Of a stretch of 64,000 nucleotides of DNA, positions 17,538 to 27,420 are shown piece by piece. Location: assembly GCF_001690525.1 (NCBI RefSeq), contig NZ_LZGT01000004.1, positions 62,001-126,000 on the forward strand. Reading direction: 5' to 3'. This DNA comes from Gilliamella sp. App6-5 (lineage in GTDB: Bacteria; Pseudomonadota; Gammaproteobacteria; Enterobacterales; Orbaceae). Position numbers and translations under genes: made by a program. The first letter of the stretch is position 1, and each line of letters starts with the position of its first letter. A model generated the notes under the pieces. It saw nothing but the letters and a program-made list of their open reading frames with translations. It made no database searches and was not told the origin of the DNA.

Positions 17538-19373
17538 ATGTATCAATTCTTCGAAAAATTGGTGTCGCCTTATCCGAAAGATGAACCTCAACCTATGGCT
17601 AAAAATTTTTTTAGTTTCATATGGCAATCAACTAAAGGAACTCGTTTATTTCTACTGTTATTAATTATTTTTAGTGCATTAGGTGGAGCTTTTGAAGCCT
17701 TTTTATATGCAGCTCTTGGTAAAGTCATTGACTGGCTTGCAGTTGTTGAACCTAGCAAATTTTGGCAACAAGAAAAAACAACATTAGTCTTACTAGCCTT
17801 AATCATCTTAGCAAGTACCATTATCATTGGACTACAAACGATTATTAAACACCAGTGCTTAGCTGGGAATTTTCCAATGCGAATGCGTTGGAACCTACAT
17901 CGACTAGTACTTAATCAAAGTATGCGCTTTTTTCAAGATGAATTTGCGGGAAGAATATCAGCAAAAGTCATGCAAACGGCACTGGCAGTTCGTGATACTT
18001 GCTTTTTAGTAGCAGATATTTTCATCTATGTCCTAATTTCGTTTATTACTATGGCAACAATCATTGGGAAATTAGATATTTGGTTATTAATACCATTTAT
18101 GAGCTGGTGTCTACTTTATGGTATTGCCATGTATTACTTTATTCCCCGATTAAGTAAAGTTGCAAGTATGCAGGCTGATGCTCGTTCTACAATGACCGGA
18201 CGAGTAACCGATGCCTATACTAACATTATGACAGTAAAACTATTTTCTCATGCAGGCAATGAAGCAAAATATGCTCAAGAATCAATGGATGAATTTTTAG
18301 TTACTGTTAATAAACAAATGCGCTTAGTGAGTAGTTTTGAAATTGTTAATCACTTATTGTCTATTTTGTTAGTACTAAGTACCACAGGCGTTGCACTGTG
18401 GTTATGGACGGATCAATTAATTGGCGTTGGCGCAATTGCAACAACAACGGCTGTTGCACTTCGTTTAAATGGTTTTTCACATTGGATCATGTGGGAGATA
18501 GCAGCCCTATTTGAAAATATTGGAGTTGTTAAAGACGGTATTAATACTTTTTCAGCAACTAAAACGGTTGTTGATCAACCCAATGCAACACCGCTTGATG
18601 TTACTCAAGGTAAAATCGAATTTAAACATATTCATTTTACATATGACAAGAAGCAGCAGCATTCAGTCATTGAAAATTTAGATTTAACAATTAAGTCAGG
18701 TGAAAAAATCGGATTAGTTGGTCGTTCAGGGGCAGGAAAATCAACACTTATCAATTTATTGCTTCGCTTTTACGATTTACAAAGTGGCAAGATTGTTATT
18801 GACGGTCAAGATATTACCACTGTAAGTCAAGAAAGCCTGCGAGCGCAAATTGGTATGGTGACACAAGATACTTCATTATTGCATCGAACAGTACGAGAAA
18901 ACTTGCTCTATGGTAACAATCACGCAACCGAAGAACAAATGATTGAAGCAGCTCAAAAGGCACATGCTGATAACTTTATTCAAACGCTTGTTGATGCAAG
19001 AGGTCGAACTGGTTATGACGCATTTGTTGGTGAGCGAGGCATAAAATTATCTGGTGGGCAAAGGCAGCGTATTGCCATTGCTCGCGTCATTCTTAAAAAT
19101 GCCCCTATATTATTATTAGATGAAGCAACAAGTGCGTTGGATTCTGAAATAGAGCAAGCCATTCAAGAAAGCCTATACTCTTTAATGGAGGGAAAAACCG
19201 TTATAGCCATTGCTCACCGGTTATCAACTATTGCAGCAATGGATAGGTTGGTTGTACTTGATCAAGGTAAAATCATTGAACAAGGAACACACCAAGAATT
19301 ACTCAAAAGAAATGGATTATATGCACAGCTTTGGAAACATCAAAGTGGTGGATTTTTAGGAAATAATCTTTAA
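17538..19373 (+). CDS. ABC exporter with fused membrane and ATPase domains
   Basis: A 611-residue type IV (MsbA-like) half-transporter. The N-terminal membrane domain (about 30-330) has six hydrophobic segments. The nucleotide-binding domain has Walker A GRSGAGKST (near residue 395), VTQDTSLLH (Q-loop), LSGGQRQR, Walker B ILLLDEATSALD, and AHRLST (H-loop). The start follows AGG at 7 nt. It forms a homodimer in this family. Substrate cannot be deduced; it is not adjacent to cydC or lpxK, so CydD or MsbA is not supported. Monocistronic, with its own terminator. Confidence 0.85.
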   Translation: MYQFFEKLVSPYPKDEPQPMAKNFFSFIWQSTKGTRLFLLLLIIFSALGGAFEAFLYAALGKVIDWLAVVEPSKFWQQEKTTLVLLALIILASTIIIGLQTIIKHQCLAGNFPMRMRWNLHRLVLNQSMRFFQDEFAGRISAKVMQTALAVRDTCFLVADIFIYVLISFITMATIIGKLDIWLLIPFMSWCLLYGIAMYYFIPRLSKVASMQADARSTMTGRVTDAYTNIMTVKLFSHAGNEAKYAQESMDEFLVTVNKQMRLVSSFEIVNHLLSILLVLSTTGVALWLWTDQLIGVGAIATTTAVALRLNGFSHWIMWEIAALFENIGVVKDGINTFSATKTVVDQPNATPLDVTQGKIEFKHIHFTYDKKQQHSVIENLDLTIKSGEKIGLVGRSGAGKSTLINLLLRFYDLQSGKIVIDGQDITTVSQESLRAQIGMVTQDTSLLHRTVRENLLYGNNHATEEQMIEAAQKAHADNFIQTLVDARGRTGYDAFVGERGIKLSGGQRQRIAIARVILKNAPILLLDEATSALDSEIEQAIQESLYSLMEGKTVIAIAHRLSTIAAMDRLVVLDQGKIIEQGTHQELLKRNGLYAQLWKHQSGGFLGNNL

Positions 19374-19400
19374 TTTAATATATTTTACTGACAATAAATC

Positions 19401-19440
19401 AGGACACATATTTCATTTTCATATCAAACCTATGTGTCCT
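19401..19440. terminator. Terminator between the ABC exporter and dacB
   Basis: AGGACACATA (19401-19410) pairs perfectly with TATGTGTCCT (19431-19440), followed by TTTTAG. It lies between convergent genes and can serve both. Confidence 0.75.
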
Positions 19441-19449
19441 TTTAGTCCC

Positions 19450-20886
19450 TTAATTAATGAAGTTTTTATAAAATTCTGATTCAAATCGCATAATTGCACT
19501 ATTTTTTGGCTCATTTTGTCTATCGGCGTGGTAACCCGATATTAACTGCACAAAAGCCACATATCTACCATCAGACTTTTGGATAAATCCAGCTAAATTA
19601 TAACATCCTTGAATATAACCTGTTTTGGCTCGTATTGTCTCTTTAAAAGGTGCTTGGTTAAAACTCTTACGATTTTGCAACGTACCATCAACCCCAGCAA
19701 TTGGTAACATTTCAATAATCCTTAATTGCGTATTATGAGCAGCAATGTATTGCAAAATTTCCATTAATTTGTCAGCACTCACCAAGTTTAATCGAGATAA
19801 TCCAGAACCATCAGCAATAACTAAGTTTTCAAGATTAATACCTGCTTTTTTGCGTAAAATTTGCTTAACAGCATCACCACCATTACGCCATGTACCTTGA
19901 ACATTATAATAATGAGCACCTAAAGTTCTAAAAATAGCATCTGCATATAAATTATTCGATTTTTTAAGCATCACGGTTAACAGTTCAGAAAGTGGTGCTG
20001 ACTGATTAGAAGCTAACAAAGACAACTGTTCACTAGTCCTCTGATTGCGTTCAAAGAGTGATCCGGTATAAGTGATTTTTTGTTGCTTAAGTTCATTTTT
20101 AAAAATAGTAGAAAAATATTCAACACCATCAATTACCGCAAATTTTAGCGGCGTTTTATCAGAACTTGAGGCAATACACCCTGATAGGTAATAACGATTT
20201 TTATCTAAATAGCTTACATCTAATTCACAATACTTATCATTGAGATCTTTACTGTTTTTTGCGATCGTTTTCACATCACCTGTCACAACAACAGGAATAT
20301 TTGATGACTTAGAAATTGAGGCTTTCGCTCCTACTTTACCTGGGGTCAATGTTGCATAGAAACAATTATCATCAATAATCACTGCAGATGGTGGAGCATT
20401 GTAACAAGCTGTTAGATTATTCCATGACCACCCCTGAGCTTTGTCATGACTTGTAAATATTGAAGTATCGAGAATTACATTTCCTGCAATTTTTTCAATA
20501 CCTTTTTGACGTAGCTCTGCAATCATATTTTTTAATTGTGCGCGAGTAAAAGTAGGATCGCCACTAAACTGAATAATCAGATCACCATTTAACTGTCTAT
20601 TACTAACCGTGCCATTAGTTTGCATGTGCGTTATAAATCGGAAATCACTCCCTAATTCAAGCTCAGCTGCCAAAGCGGTTATTACTTTTTGAGTACTTGC
20701 AGGTTGTTTAAACTGATCACTTTTATATTTTGCTAACGTCTTAGGATTACTTCCTACAGACTGAATCAAAATGGATAAATCACTTCCTTTAGGTAAAGAA
20801 GATACGTAAGGTTCCACTGATTGTGCATGTAATAATCCTGAAAAAAGAGGAAGAAAAAAGAAAATAATTACCCTAAATTTTATCAT
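19450..20886 (-). CDS. dacB: D-alanyl-D-alanine carboxypeptidase/endopeptidase PBP4 (DacB)
   Basis: Periplasmic class C penicillin-binding protein that trims and cleaves peptidoglycan cross-links. The 478 residues match E. coli (477). A signal peptide covers about the first 21 residues, ending LLHAQS. Active-site motifs are STQK (SxxK, near residue 68), SNN (SxN, near 310) and KTG (near 420). The large insert between SxxK and SxN is typical of PBP4. The ribosome site is weak. Divergent from the TerC-family gene. Confidence 0.95.
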   Translation of the reverse strand: MIKFRVIIFFFLPLFSGLLHAQSVEPYVSSLPKGSDLSILIQSVGSNPKTLAKYKSDQFKQPASTQKVITALAAELELGSDFRFITHMQTNGTVSNRQLNGDLIIQFSGDPTFTRAQLKNMIAELRQKGIEKIAGNVILDTSIFTSHDKAQGWSWNNLTACYNAPPSAVIIDDNCFYATLTPGKVGAKASISKSSNIPVVVTGDVKTIAKNSKDLNDKYCELDVSYLDKNRYYLSGCIASSSDKTPLKFAVIDGVEYFSTIFKNELKQQKITYTGSLFERNQRTSEQLSLLASNQSAPLSELLTVMLKKSNNLYADAIFRTLGAHYYNVQGTWRNGGDAVKQILRKKAGINLENLVIADGSGLSRLNLVSADKLMEILQYIAAHNTQLRIIEMLPIAGVDGTLQNRKSFNQAPFKETIRAKTGYIQGCYNLAGFIQKSDGRYVAFVQLISGYHADRQNEPKNSAIMRFESEFYKNFIN

Positions 20887-21067
20887 GAATGTTGGCTCAA
20901 AAAGTTATCAAATTAAAACAGTTAAATGAGACCTGCAAATATAACTTTTTTTGATTTAGCTAGCAATATATACTCAATCACTTTTATAATTATGATCTAT
21001 TTAATAATTCAACATAACAAAAAACAAAATTCACTCCATATAGCATTTAATACTAGGTAATATAATT

Positions 21068-22093
21068 ATGATTCAAGACTCATTAGGTTTTCCAATAGAA
21101 ACTATATTGGTATTTATTGGGCTAGCCCTAGCCGCAATTATTATTGATTTATATGCTCACCATAACGATAAACCAATTAGTTTAAGCAATGCCATTGTTT
21201 GGTCTCTATTTTGGATAATGGTTGCCCTAGGGTTTGCACTATATTTGTACCTTCATCATGGCAGTGCTATAGCCAGCTTATTTATTACAGGTTATGTCCT
21301 TGAAAAAGCATTATCGGTCGATAATTTGTTTGTGATTATGGCTATTTTTTCGTGGTTTGCAGTACCTAATAATTATCGTCATCGCTTACTTTATTGGGGA
21401 GTTATTGGTGCTATTATATTTCGCGCCATATTTGTCGTAATTGGTACAGGTTTGTTATATTTGGGGCCGTGGATGGAATTTGTATTTTCAATCTTGGTGG
21501 CTTGCACAGGAATAATGATGTTGAAAAATCAAGACAATGACCAAGATATCAAAGATTACTCAAATCACTTTGCGTTTCGCATAGCCAAACTTATTTTTCC
21601 ATCTTATCCCAAAATTGTCGGCCATCACTTTTTATTATCTCAAAAACAACTTGATACAGAACTTACTAAACCTGAAAACAAAAATTTAGTCGATAAAATA
21701 CCTAAAAGCAGATTTTATGCTACACCGCTATTTTTATGTATTATTGTAATTGAACTCAGTGACGTTATGTTTGCCTTTGATTCTGTTCCTGCGGTAATTG
21801 CTGTCAGCCAAGAGCCACTAATCGTCTATAGTGCCATGATCTTTGCTATTTTAGGCCTTAGAACGATGTACTTTATTTTACAAGCCATGAAACAGTACTT
21901 AGTTCACCTTGGTAAGGCGGTTATCTGCTTACTCTTTTTTATTGCCGGAAAATTAGCTTTAAATGCAAGCAACCATTTATTGGGATATGGTATTGATATC
22001 GATCCAACCACAAGTCTCTATATCGTTTTAGGTATACTTGCTTTGGGTATTATTGCCAGTATTATCTGGCCAGAAAAAAATAAATCTCAATAA
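21068..22093 (+). CDS. TerC-family membrane protein, Alx-like
   Basis: A 341-residue protein with about nine hydrophobic segments. Conserved acidic motifs in membrane segments are EKALSVDNLFV (near residue 80) and ELSDVMFAFDSVPAV (near 235), the TerC/Alx signature. E. coli Alx affects manganese export and responds to pH. Its gene there has a Mn-sensing yybP-ykoY riboswitch, but I see no such motif in the 181 bp leader here. The C-terminus is like the enterobacterial Alx group rather than phage or plasmid TerC. Confidence 0.85.
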   Translation: MIQDSLGFPIETILVFIGLALAAIIIDLYAHHNDKPISLSNAIVWSLFWIMVALGFALYLYLHHGSAIASLFITGYVLEKALSVDNLFVIMAIFSWFAVPNNYRHRLLYWGVIGAIIFRAIFVVIGTGLLYLGPWMEFVFSILVACTGIMMLKNQDNDQDIKDYSNHFAFRIAKLIFPSYPKIVGHHFLLSQKQLDTELTKPENKNLVDKIPKSRFYATPLFLCIIVIELSDVMFAFDSVPAVIAVSQEPLIVYSAMIFAILGLRTMYFILQAMKQYLVHLGKAVICLLFFIAGKLALNASNHLLGYGIDIDPTTSLYIVLGILALGIIASIIWPEKNKSQ

Positions 22094-22108
22094 CTGCAAT
22101 AATGATAT

Positions 22109-22126
22109 TGGCAGGGTTCCCTGCCA
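22109..22126. terminator. Terminator between the TerC-family gene and cycA
   Basis: TGGCAGGG and CCCTGCCA form an 8-bp GC-rich stem followed by TTTT, 16 bp after the upstream stop. Bidirectional by position. Confidence 0.8.
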
Positions 22127-22140
22127 TTTTGAGTTTAGAT

Positions 22141-23514
22141 TCATTGGCGTTTTAAAGATCGAATAAAATAGCTCACACCTAAAATAGCAAACCAAATAGG
22201 TGTGGCTACTAATGCTTGGCGGGTATCAGCCTCGAAAGTAAGTAACACAATCATGAAAGCAAAAAAAGCTAAACAGACACCGCACATCAAAATCCCGCCA
22301 GGCATTTTAAATTGAGATTGTTCATGCAAGTTTAATTTTTTACGACGATAAGCAATATAAGAAATAAGAATCATCGACCAAATAAACATAAATAAAATAG
22401 CCGAAATTGTGGTTACTATGGTAAAGGCCTCCATAACATCAGGCACTAAATAAATCAAAACCACACCACCAAATAAACAAGCACACGAAAATACTAAACC
22501 ATTCGCTGGCACTGAACGACTTGATAATTTACCAAAAGGTTCTGGCGCATCTTGTTTTTTAGCAAGTCCAAATAGCATTCTACTTGTTGAGTAAATACCG
22601 CTATTAGCTGAAGATGCTGCTGATGTCAGTACTACAAAATTAATAATACTTGCGGCAGCTGGCAAACCAATTAAAGTAAATAATTCAACAAACGGACTTT
22701 TATTTGGAGAAATTAACGTCCACGGTGTGACACTCATAATAATAATTAAAGCAAAAACATAGAAAAAAATAATACGTGCTGGCACAGAGTTAATAGCACG
22801 AGGTAAATTTTTGCTCGGATCAACTGTTTCTGCAGCGGTTGTACCAACTAATTCAATTCCCACAAAAGCAAAAATGGCAATTTGAAATCCAGCAAAAAAA
22901 CCCATAGTACCATGAGGGAAAAAACCACCGTATTGCCATAGATTTGAAAATGTAGCTGTGGTATCAGTTTGTTCGGAATGAAAAGCCGTTACAATAAGCA
23001 TGAGTCCAATACCAATCAGAGCTAAAATTGCAACAATCTTAATCATTGAAAACCAAAACTCTGTCTCACCAAACATTTTTACAGTTAACAGGTTTAAGGT
23101 TAATAGTAAAACAACCGTTAATAACATTGGTATCCAAGATTGTAATTCTGGGAACCAATGTTGAGCATAACCAGCAATTGCGATAACATCCGCAACACCT
23201 GTAACCACCCAACAAAACCAATAAGTCCAACCAGTAAAAAAACCCGCCCAAGAGCCTAAAAGGTCGTTGGCAAAATCACTAAAAGACTTGTACTTCAAAT
23301 TAGAAAGCAGAATTTCCCCCATCGCGCGCATAACAAAAAAAAGGATAAAACCAATAATCATATACACAAAAATAATAGAAGGTCCAGCAAGGCTAATTGT
23401 TTTTCCTGAGCCCATAAATAAGCCAGTACCAATTGCGCCACTGATTGCAATTAATTGAATATGACGGTTAGAAAGGTTTCGCTTTAGATCATGCTTTGAG
23501 GATGTAATGCTCAT
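22141..23514 (-). CDS. cycA: D-serine/D-alanine/glycine permease CycA
   Basis: Proton-coupled inner-membrane amino acid transporter of the APC family. The 457 residues track E. coli CycA very closely: RNLSNRHIQLIAI, GAIGTGLFMGSGKTISLAGPS at the N-terminus, SFSDFANDLLG, FVGIELVGTTAAET, and VLTSAASSANSG. About twelve membrane segments are seen. The ribosome site AAAGG is somewhat far (about 12 nt). Monocistronic. Confidence 0.93.
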   Translation of the reverse strand: MSITSSKHDLKRNLSNRHIQLIAISGAIGTGLFMGSGKTISLAGPSIIFVYMIIGFILFFVMRAMGEILLSNLKYKSFSDFANDLLGSWAGFFTGWTYWFCWVVTGVADVIAIAGYAQHWFPELQSWIPMLLTVVLLLTLNLLTVKMFGETEFWFSMIKIVAILALIGIGLMLIVTAFHSEQTDTTATFSNLWQYGGFFPHGTMGFFAGFQIAIFAFVGIELVGTTAAETVDPSKNLPRAINSVPARIIFFYVFALIIIMSVTPWTLISPNKSPFVELFTLIGLPAAASIINFVVLTSAASSANSGIYSTSRMLFGLAKKQDAPEPFGKLSSRSVPANGLVFSCACLFGGVVLIYLVPDVMEAFTIVTTISAILFMFIWSMILISYIAYRRKKLNLHEQSQFKMPGGILMCGVCLAFFAFMIVLLTFEADTRQALVATPIWFAILGVSYFIRSLKRQ

Positions 23515-23713
23515 CGCTTTTATTACCTTTAGTTTTCAAAATGTTCTAATATTTCTTTTATCATAGGACTATAAAGTCTCCAACGTTAAATCGCAAGCTG
23601 AATCTTTATGAAAAATTTTTATGGTTACATCATAATTATTGGTAGTTTCTTATAATAGAATTGTGTAGCATAAATAACTATATTACTTAATTTAATTATA
23701 ATTATTTACCAAG

Positions 23714-24802
23714 ATGAAAGAAAAAAAACACTATTATAGTTTTTATGTTTTATGTACTTTATTTATTTTATCCCTCTTAACTAGTAGCCAAAACCATTCA
23801 AATAAACCAATCAATCAAGGTCAACAATATAAAGATGGTAAACTATCTTTACCACTTAATATAAATCACCCTCAATTAAGTATTCCAGTGAATATATCAG
23901 ACTACATTATTCAAGTTGAAAAAATTAAATCATCATCCCCATCTTTATATCGTAAAAATGAACAAGTTTATAAGGCTATAGATGAATGGATAAACCACTC
24001 TTTAAGGACTGATGAATTTTACAAAGTTGGACTTAACAGTTATGAAATGGCTGGACAAGATGAATACGGTAATGTGCATTTGACAGGCTACTACACCCCG
24101 ATAATCAAAGCAAGGCATCAACCAACCGCAGAATTTAAATATCCTATTTACAAAATGCCTGATAACAGTGGAGAACAATTACCAAATCGCGAACAAATTT
24201 ATGATGGTGCATTAGTTGGAAAGGATCTTGAAATTGCTTATAGTAACTCTTTAATGGATAACTTCATTATGGAAGTACAAGGTAGTGCTTATGTTGATTT
24301 TGAAGATGGCTCGCCTTTAGTTTTCTTCTGCTATGGGGGTAAAAATAATCATGGTTATTCAAGTATAGGAAGATTATTAGTAGAACAAGGTGAAATTGCA
24401 AAAGAAAACATGTCGATACAATCAATTAAAGCTTGGGCTGAAAATAAACATGAAAAGCAACTTAAAGATTTATTAATTCAAAACCATTCATTCGTTTTTT
24501 TCAAACCACAGTATAATGCTGAGGTTACAGGCGCAGCAGAAGTACCTTTGATTGCAAATGCATCGGTTGCTTCAGATAAATCTATCATCCCTATAGGGTC
24601 TGTAGTATTAGTCGATGTACCACTTCTTGATGAAGATGGCCAATATCGAGGTAGACGAGAAACTCGACTGATGGTTGCACTCGATGTTGGCGGTGCTATA
24701 AAAGGACAACATTTTGACCTTTATCTGGGCATTGGTGATAAACCAGGTAAATTAGCAGGATATTATAACCACTATGGACGTGCATGGGTGCTAAAGCCTT
24801 AA
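23714..24802 (+). CDS. mltA: Lytic murein transglycosylase MltA, without lipobox cysteine
   Basis: Cleaves glycan strands of peptidoglycan to form 1,6-anhydromuropeptides. The 362-residue product aligns with E. coli MltA over its length: QQYKDGK, NSLMDNFIMEVQGSAY, SIIPIGSV and ALDVGGAIKGQHFD, which carries the catalytic Asp. E. coli MltA is an outer-membrane lipoprotein with LAAC; the equivalent region here is LLTSSQN, with no Cys, so lipid attachment at that point is not possible. The hydrophobic stretch (about 10-25) could be an uncleaved anchor or a signal peptide. Start near CCAAG; ribosome site modest. Confidence 0.92.
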   Translation: MKEKKHYYSFYVLCTLFILSLLTSSQNHSNKPINQGQQYKDGKLSLPLNINHPQLSIPVNISDYIIQVEKIKSSSPSLYRKNEQVYKAIDEWINHSLRTDEFYKVGLNSYEMAGQDEYGNVHLTGYYTPIIKARHQPTAEFKYPIYKMPDNSGEQLPNREQIYDGALVGKDLEIAYSNSLMDNFIMEVQGSAYVDFEDGSPLVFFCYGGKNNHGYSSIGRLLVEQGEIAKENMSIQSIKAWAENKHEKQLKDLLIQNHSFVFFKPQYNAEVTGAAEVPLIANASVASDKSIIPIGSVVLVDVPLLDEDGQYRGRRETRLMVALDVGGAIKGQHFDLYLGIGDKPGKLAGYYNHYGRAWVLKP

Positions 24803-24872
24803 ACGACTAACATCGACGCCATTAAAAGAACCTGTTAGAATAAAGCAATACAAGCTAAATTGAGGATAACTC

Positions 24873-25454
24873 ATGAGATTATGCGACAGAGATATCGAAG
24901 CGTATTTGCTAAATGGTAAATTAAAAATAATACCGCAACCTGCTATAAGCAGTATTAATGGTGCGACAGTTGATGTTAGATTAGGTAACCAATTTAGAAC
25001 TTTCCGAGAACATACCACACCTTATATAGATTTAAGTGGACCTAAAGAAGAAGTATCAGCTGTGTTAGAACGAGTAATGAGTGAAGAAATGATATTACCT
25101 GAGGGGGATGCCTTTTACCTACACCCAGGAGAATTAGCATTAGCTGTAACATTAGAATCAGTCACTATTCCTGACGATTTGGTTGGTTGGTTAGATGGGC
25201 GTTCATCGCTTGCCAGACTAGGACTTATGGTTCACGTTACAGCTCATCGTATCGATCCCGGTTGGCAAGGACAAATTGTTTTAGAATTTTATAATTCAGG
25301 AAAAATTCCATTAGCACTTAGGCCTGGCATGACAATCGGAGCCCTCAGTTTTGAAACACTTACAGGATCTGCTGCAAGGCCATATAATAGAAGGCAAGAT
25401 GCAAAATATAAAGACCAACATGGCGCTGTCGCCAGTCGTATTGATAAAGACTAA
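24873..25454 (+). CDS. dcd: dCTP deaminase Dcd
   Basis: Converts dCTP to dUTP, feeding thymidylate synthesis; a homotrimer in E. coli. The 193-residue sequence matches E. coli in length and nearly throughout: [38 protein letters not shown], which lines the active site, and [15 protein letters not shown] with the catalytic Glu. GAGGATAACTC precedes the ATG. It is 32 bp upstream of asmA on the same strand, as in E. coli. Confidence 0.97.
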   Translation: MRLCDRDIEAYLLNGKLKIIPQPAISSINGATVDVRLGNQFRTFREHTTPYIDLSGPKEEVSAVLERVMSEEMILPEGDAFYLHPGELALAVTLESVTIPDDLVGWLDGRSSLARLGLMVHVTAHRIDPGWQGQIVLEFYNSGKIPLALRPGMTIGALSFETLTGSAARPYNRRQDAKYKDQHGAVASRIDKD

Positions 25455-25486
25455 GCAGTTTATAACTATAACAAAGGAACATTAAT

Positions 25487-27370
25487 ATGATCAAAAAAAT
25501 ATTGGTTATTCTATTTGCCTTAATTTTACTTATCACAATTAGTATTTTTTCGCTTATTGTTTTTGTCGATCCTAACAACTTTCGTGGGTTTATCTCTGAT
25601 ACAGTGAAAGATAAAACAAGTTATGAGTTATCTATTGATGGCAATTTGCGCTGGCATATATGGCCACAAGTGAGTATTCTAACCGATTCAGTAAAACTAT
25701 ATGATACTGGCGCTCAAAAACCGATTTTAACAGCAGATAATATGAGACTAGATGTTGAATTACTACCTCTTTTCTCAAAAAAATTATCAGTTAAAAATGT
25801 ATTTATCAAATCAGCAATCATCAACATTACCGATGAAAGTAAAAGCAATATTGCAAAAAATGGCACTAAACGACCATCTATTAACGCAAATACTCATGAA
25901 GCATCTCATTCTAAAGATCAAAAAAATTCATCAAATTGGAAATTTAGCTTAAATAAATTTGAAGTTGCTGATAGTACTGTGGTGCTTCAACATAAAAATG
26001 ATCTCATTAACTTCAGAAATATCAATCTAGTAGTAGAACAAAATAAAGATAAAAACATCTCAATCGACCTAAGCGGTAATATAGATAAAAATCAACAAGA
26101 TGTATCATACATAGCCCATGCTTATGTCGATTTAAATCAATTCCCTGAACAAGCAACAATCAATTTAAAAAAATTTGATTTCACTTATAAAGGCGTCGCT
26201 AATTCTACCAAAGAACTAAAAGGTAACATAAATGGCGTATTTAACTATCAGCAGATGCCTAGGTTGCTGAAAAGCAAAAATTTATCTTTTTCAATTAATG
26301 ACAATTATTTTACTGGTACTATCAATGCCGATTTAGCAAATAAACCGTACATAGATTTGCAGGTAAATTCAGATAAAATCGATCTCTCCTCGTTTTTGAA
26401 AATAAATGAAAAATCGAATAAAAAGACAACGACCCAACAAACTTCGCCTGTGGTTTCAAATATTGCTAAAACCAATAATGAATTAAGCTTTCTAAATACT
26501 TTTAACGCTAAAGCTAAGTTAAATATCAAACAGATCAATGCTAACAAAATAACATTAAATAATATTAACGTTGATATGACTAATAATGACGGTATTGCAA
26601 TATTTAAAAACATCAGTTTAGATTTTGCTAAGGGTCATATAGTTGCAACAGGTGTTGCAAATGGCAAACAAAAAAATACACTTGTAAAACTTAATACCAA
26701 GATAACTGATGTTGATTTAAATACATTTTTTAACCAAATAGATACAGCACATGATCTAGAAGGCTTATTTAACGCTACAGGTGATTTAGAAAGTAACAGC
26801 TTATCAGGTTCCAAACTTTTAGCTAACTTGCAAGGCAATGTCGCTATTATTGTAAATAATGCAAGACTCAATAATTTGAATATTCAAAGTATTATCCAAA
26901 ATGCAGCAGCACATTATTCAAAAGATGTCATGACACCTGAAAATCAAAAAAAATATACCGAATTTCATACAATTTCGGCCAATGCTGACTTGAAACAGGG
27001 AAATTTGGAGTTTTCGACATTAAATGCTAATTCTGAAACACTTGATGTCATTGACGGTTCAGGAAGAGTCGGAATATTAAAACAGGACTTGGATATAAAT
27101 TTGAACTTAAAAATGCTAGGCGGCTGGAATGCTAAAAATGAAACTATTGCAAAACTACAAAAGTTGACAATACCGCTGCGCATTTATGGTCAATTTACTA
27201 AACTTCGTTACCAAATTGATATTGGTAAATTAGTTACCGATGTTCTAAGCGATAAATTACAAGAACGTTTAGATAAACTTCGCGATAAATTAGAGAATCA
27301 TAATTCTAAAGAGAATTCGAAATCCAAATCAAAAGCTACCGACATCTTAGGAGAATTACTAAGAAAATAA
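25487..27370 (+). CDS. asmA: AsmA-family envelope protein
   Basis: A 627-residue AsmA protein (E. coli 617) with an N-terminal membrane segment (about residues 4-27) and a large periplasmic part. Family members are thought to support phospholipid transport or outer-membrane assembly. The C-terminal AsmA domain includes LNANSETLDVIDGSGRVGI and LKMLGGW, and the tail is a charged coiled-coil-like run of K, L, D and R. AAAGGAA precedes the start. It follows dcd, as in E. coli. Confidence 0.93.
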   Translation: MIKKILVILFALILLITISIFSLIVFVDPNNFRGFISDTVKDKTSYELSIDGNLRWHIWPQVSILTDSVKLYDTGAQKPILTADNMRLDVELLPLFSKKLSVKNVFIKSAIINITDESKSNIAKNGTKRPSINANTHEASHSKDQKNSSNWKFSLNKFEVADSTVVLQHKNDLINFRNINLVVEQNKDKNISIDLSGNIDKNQQDVSYIAHAYVDLNQFPEQATINLKKFDFTYKGVANSTKELKGNINGVFNYQQMPRLLKSKNLSFSINDNYFTGTINADLANKPYIDLQVNSDKIDLSSFLKINEKSNKKTTTQQTSPVVSNIAKTNNELSFLNTFNAKAKLNIKQINANKITLNNINVDMTNNDGIAIFKNISLDFAKGHIVATGVANGKQKNTLVKLNTKITDVDLNTFFNQIDTAHDLEGLFNATGDLESNSLSGSKLLANLQGNVAIIVNNARLNNLNIQSIIQNAAAHYSKDVMTPENQKKYTEFHTISANADLKQGNLEFSTLNANSETLDVIDGSGRVGILKQDLDINLNLKMLGGWNAKNETIAKLQKLTIPLRIYGQFTKLRYQIDIGKLVTDVLSDKLQERLDKLRDKLENHNSKENSKSKSKATDILGELLRK

Positions 27371-27375
27371 GAATA

Positions 27376-27402
27376 AAAAAGGTGAGCAAAACTCACCTTT
27401 TT
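27376..27402. terminator. Terminator between asmA and hslU
   Basis: AAAAAGGTGAG and CTCACCTTTTT form an 11-bp perfect stem with a CAAAA loop and a T-run on both strands. It serves the convergent asmA and hslU. Confidence 0.9.
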
Positions 27403-27420
27403 ATGTCTAACATAACCTAA

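Noticed and set aside
20887-21067. Possible yybP-ykoY manganese riboswitch before the Alx-like gene
   Set aside because: No recognisable conserved blocks in the 181-bp leader.
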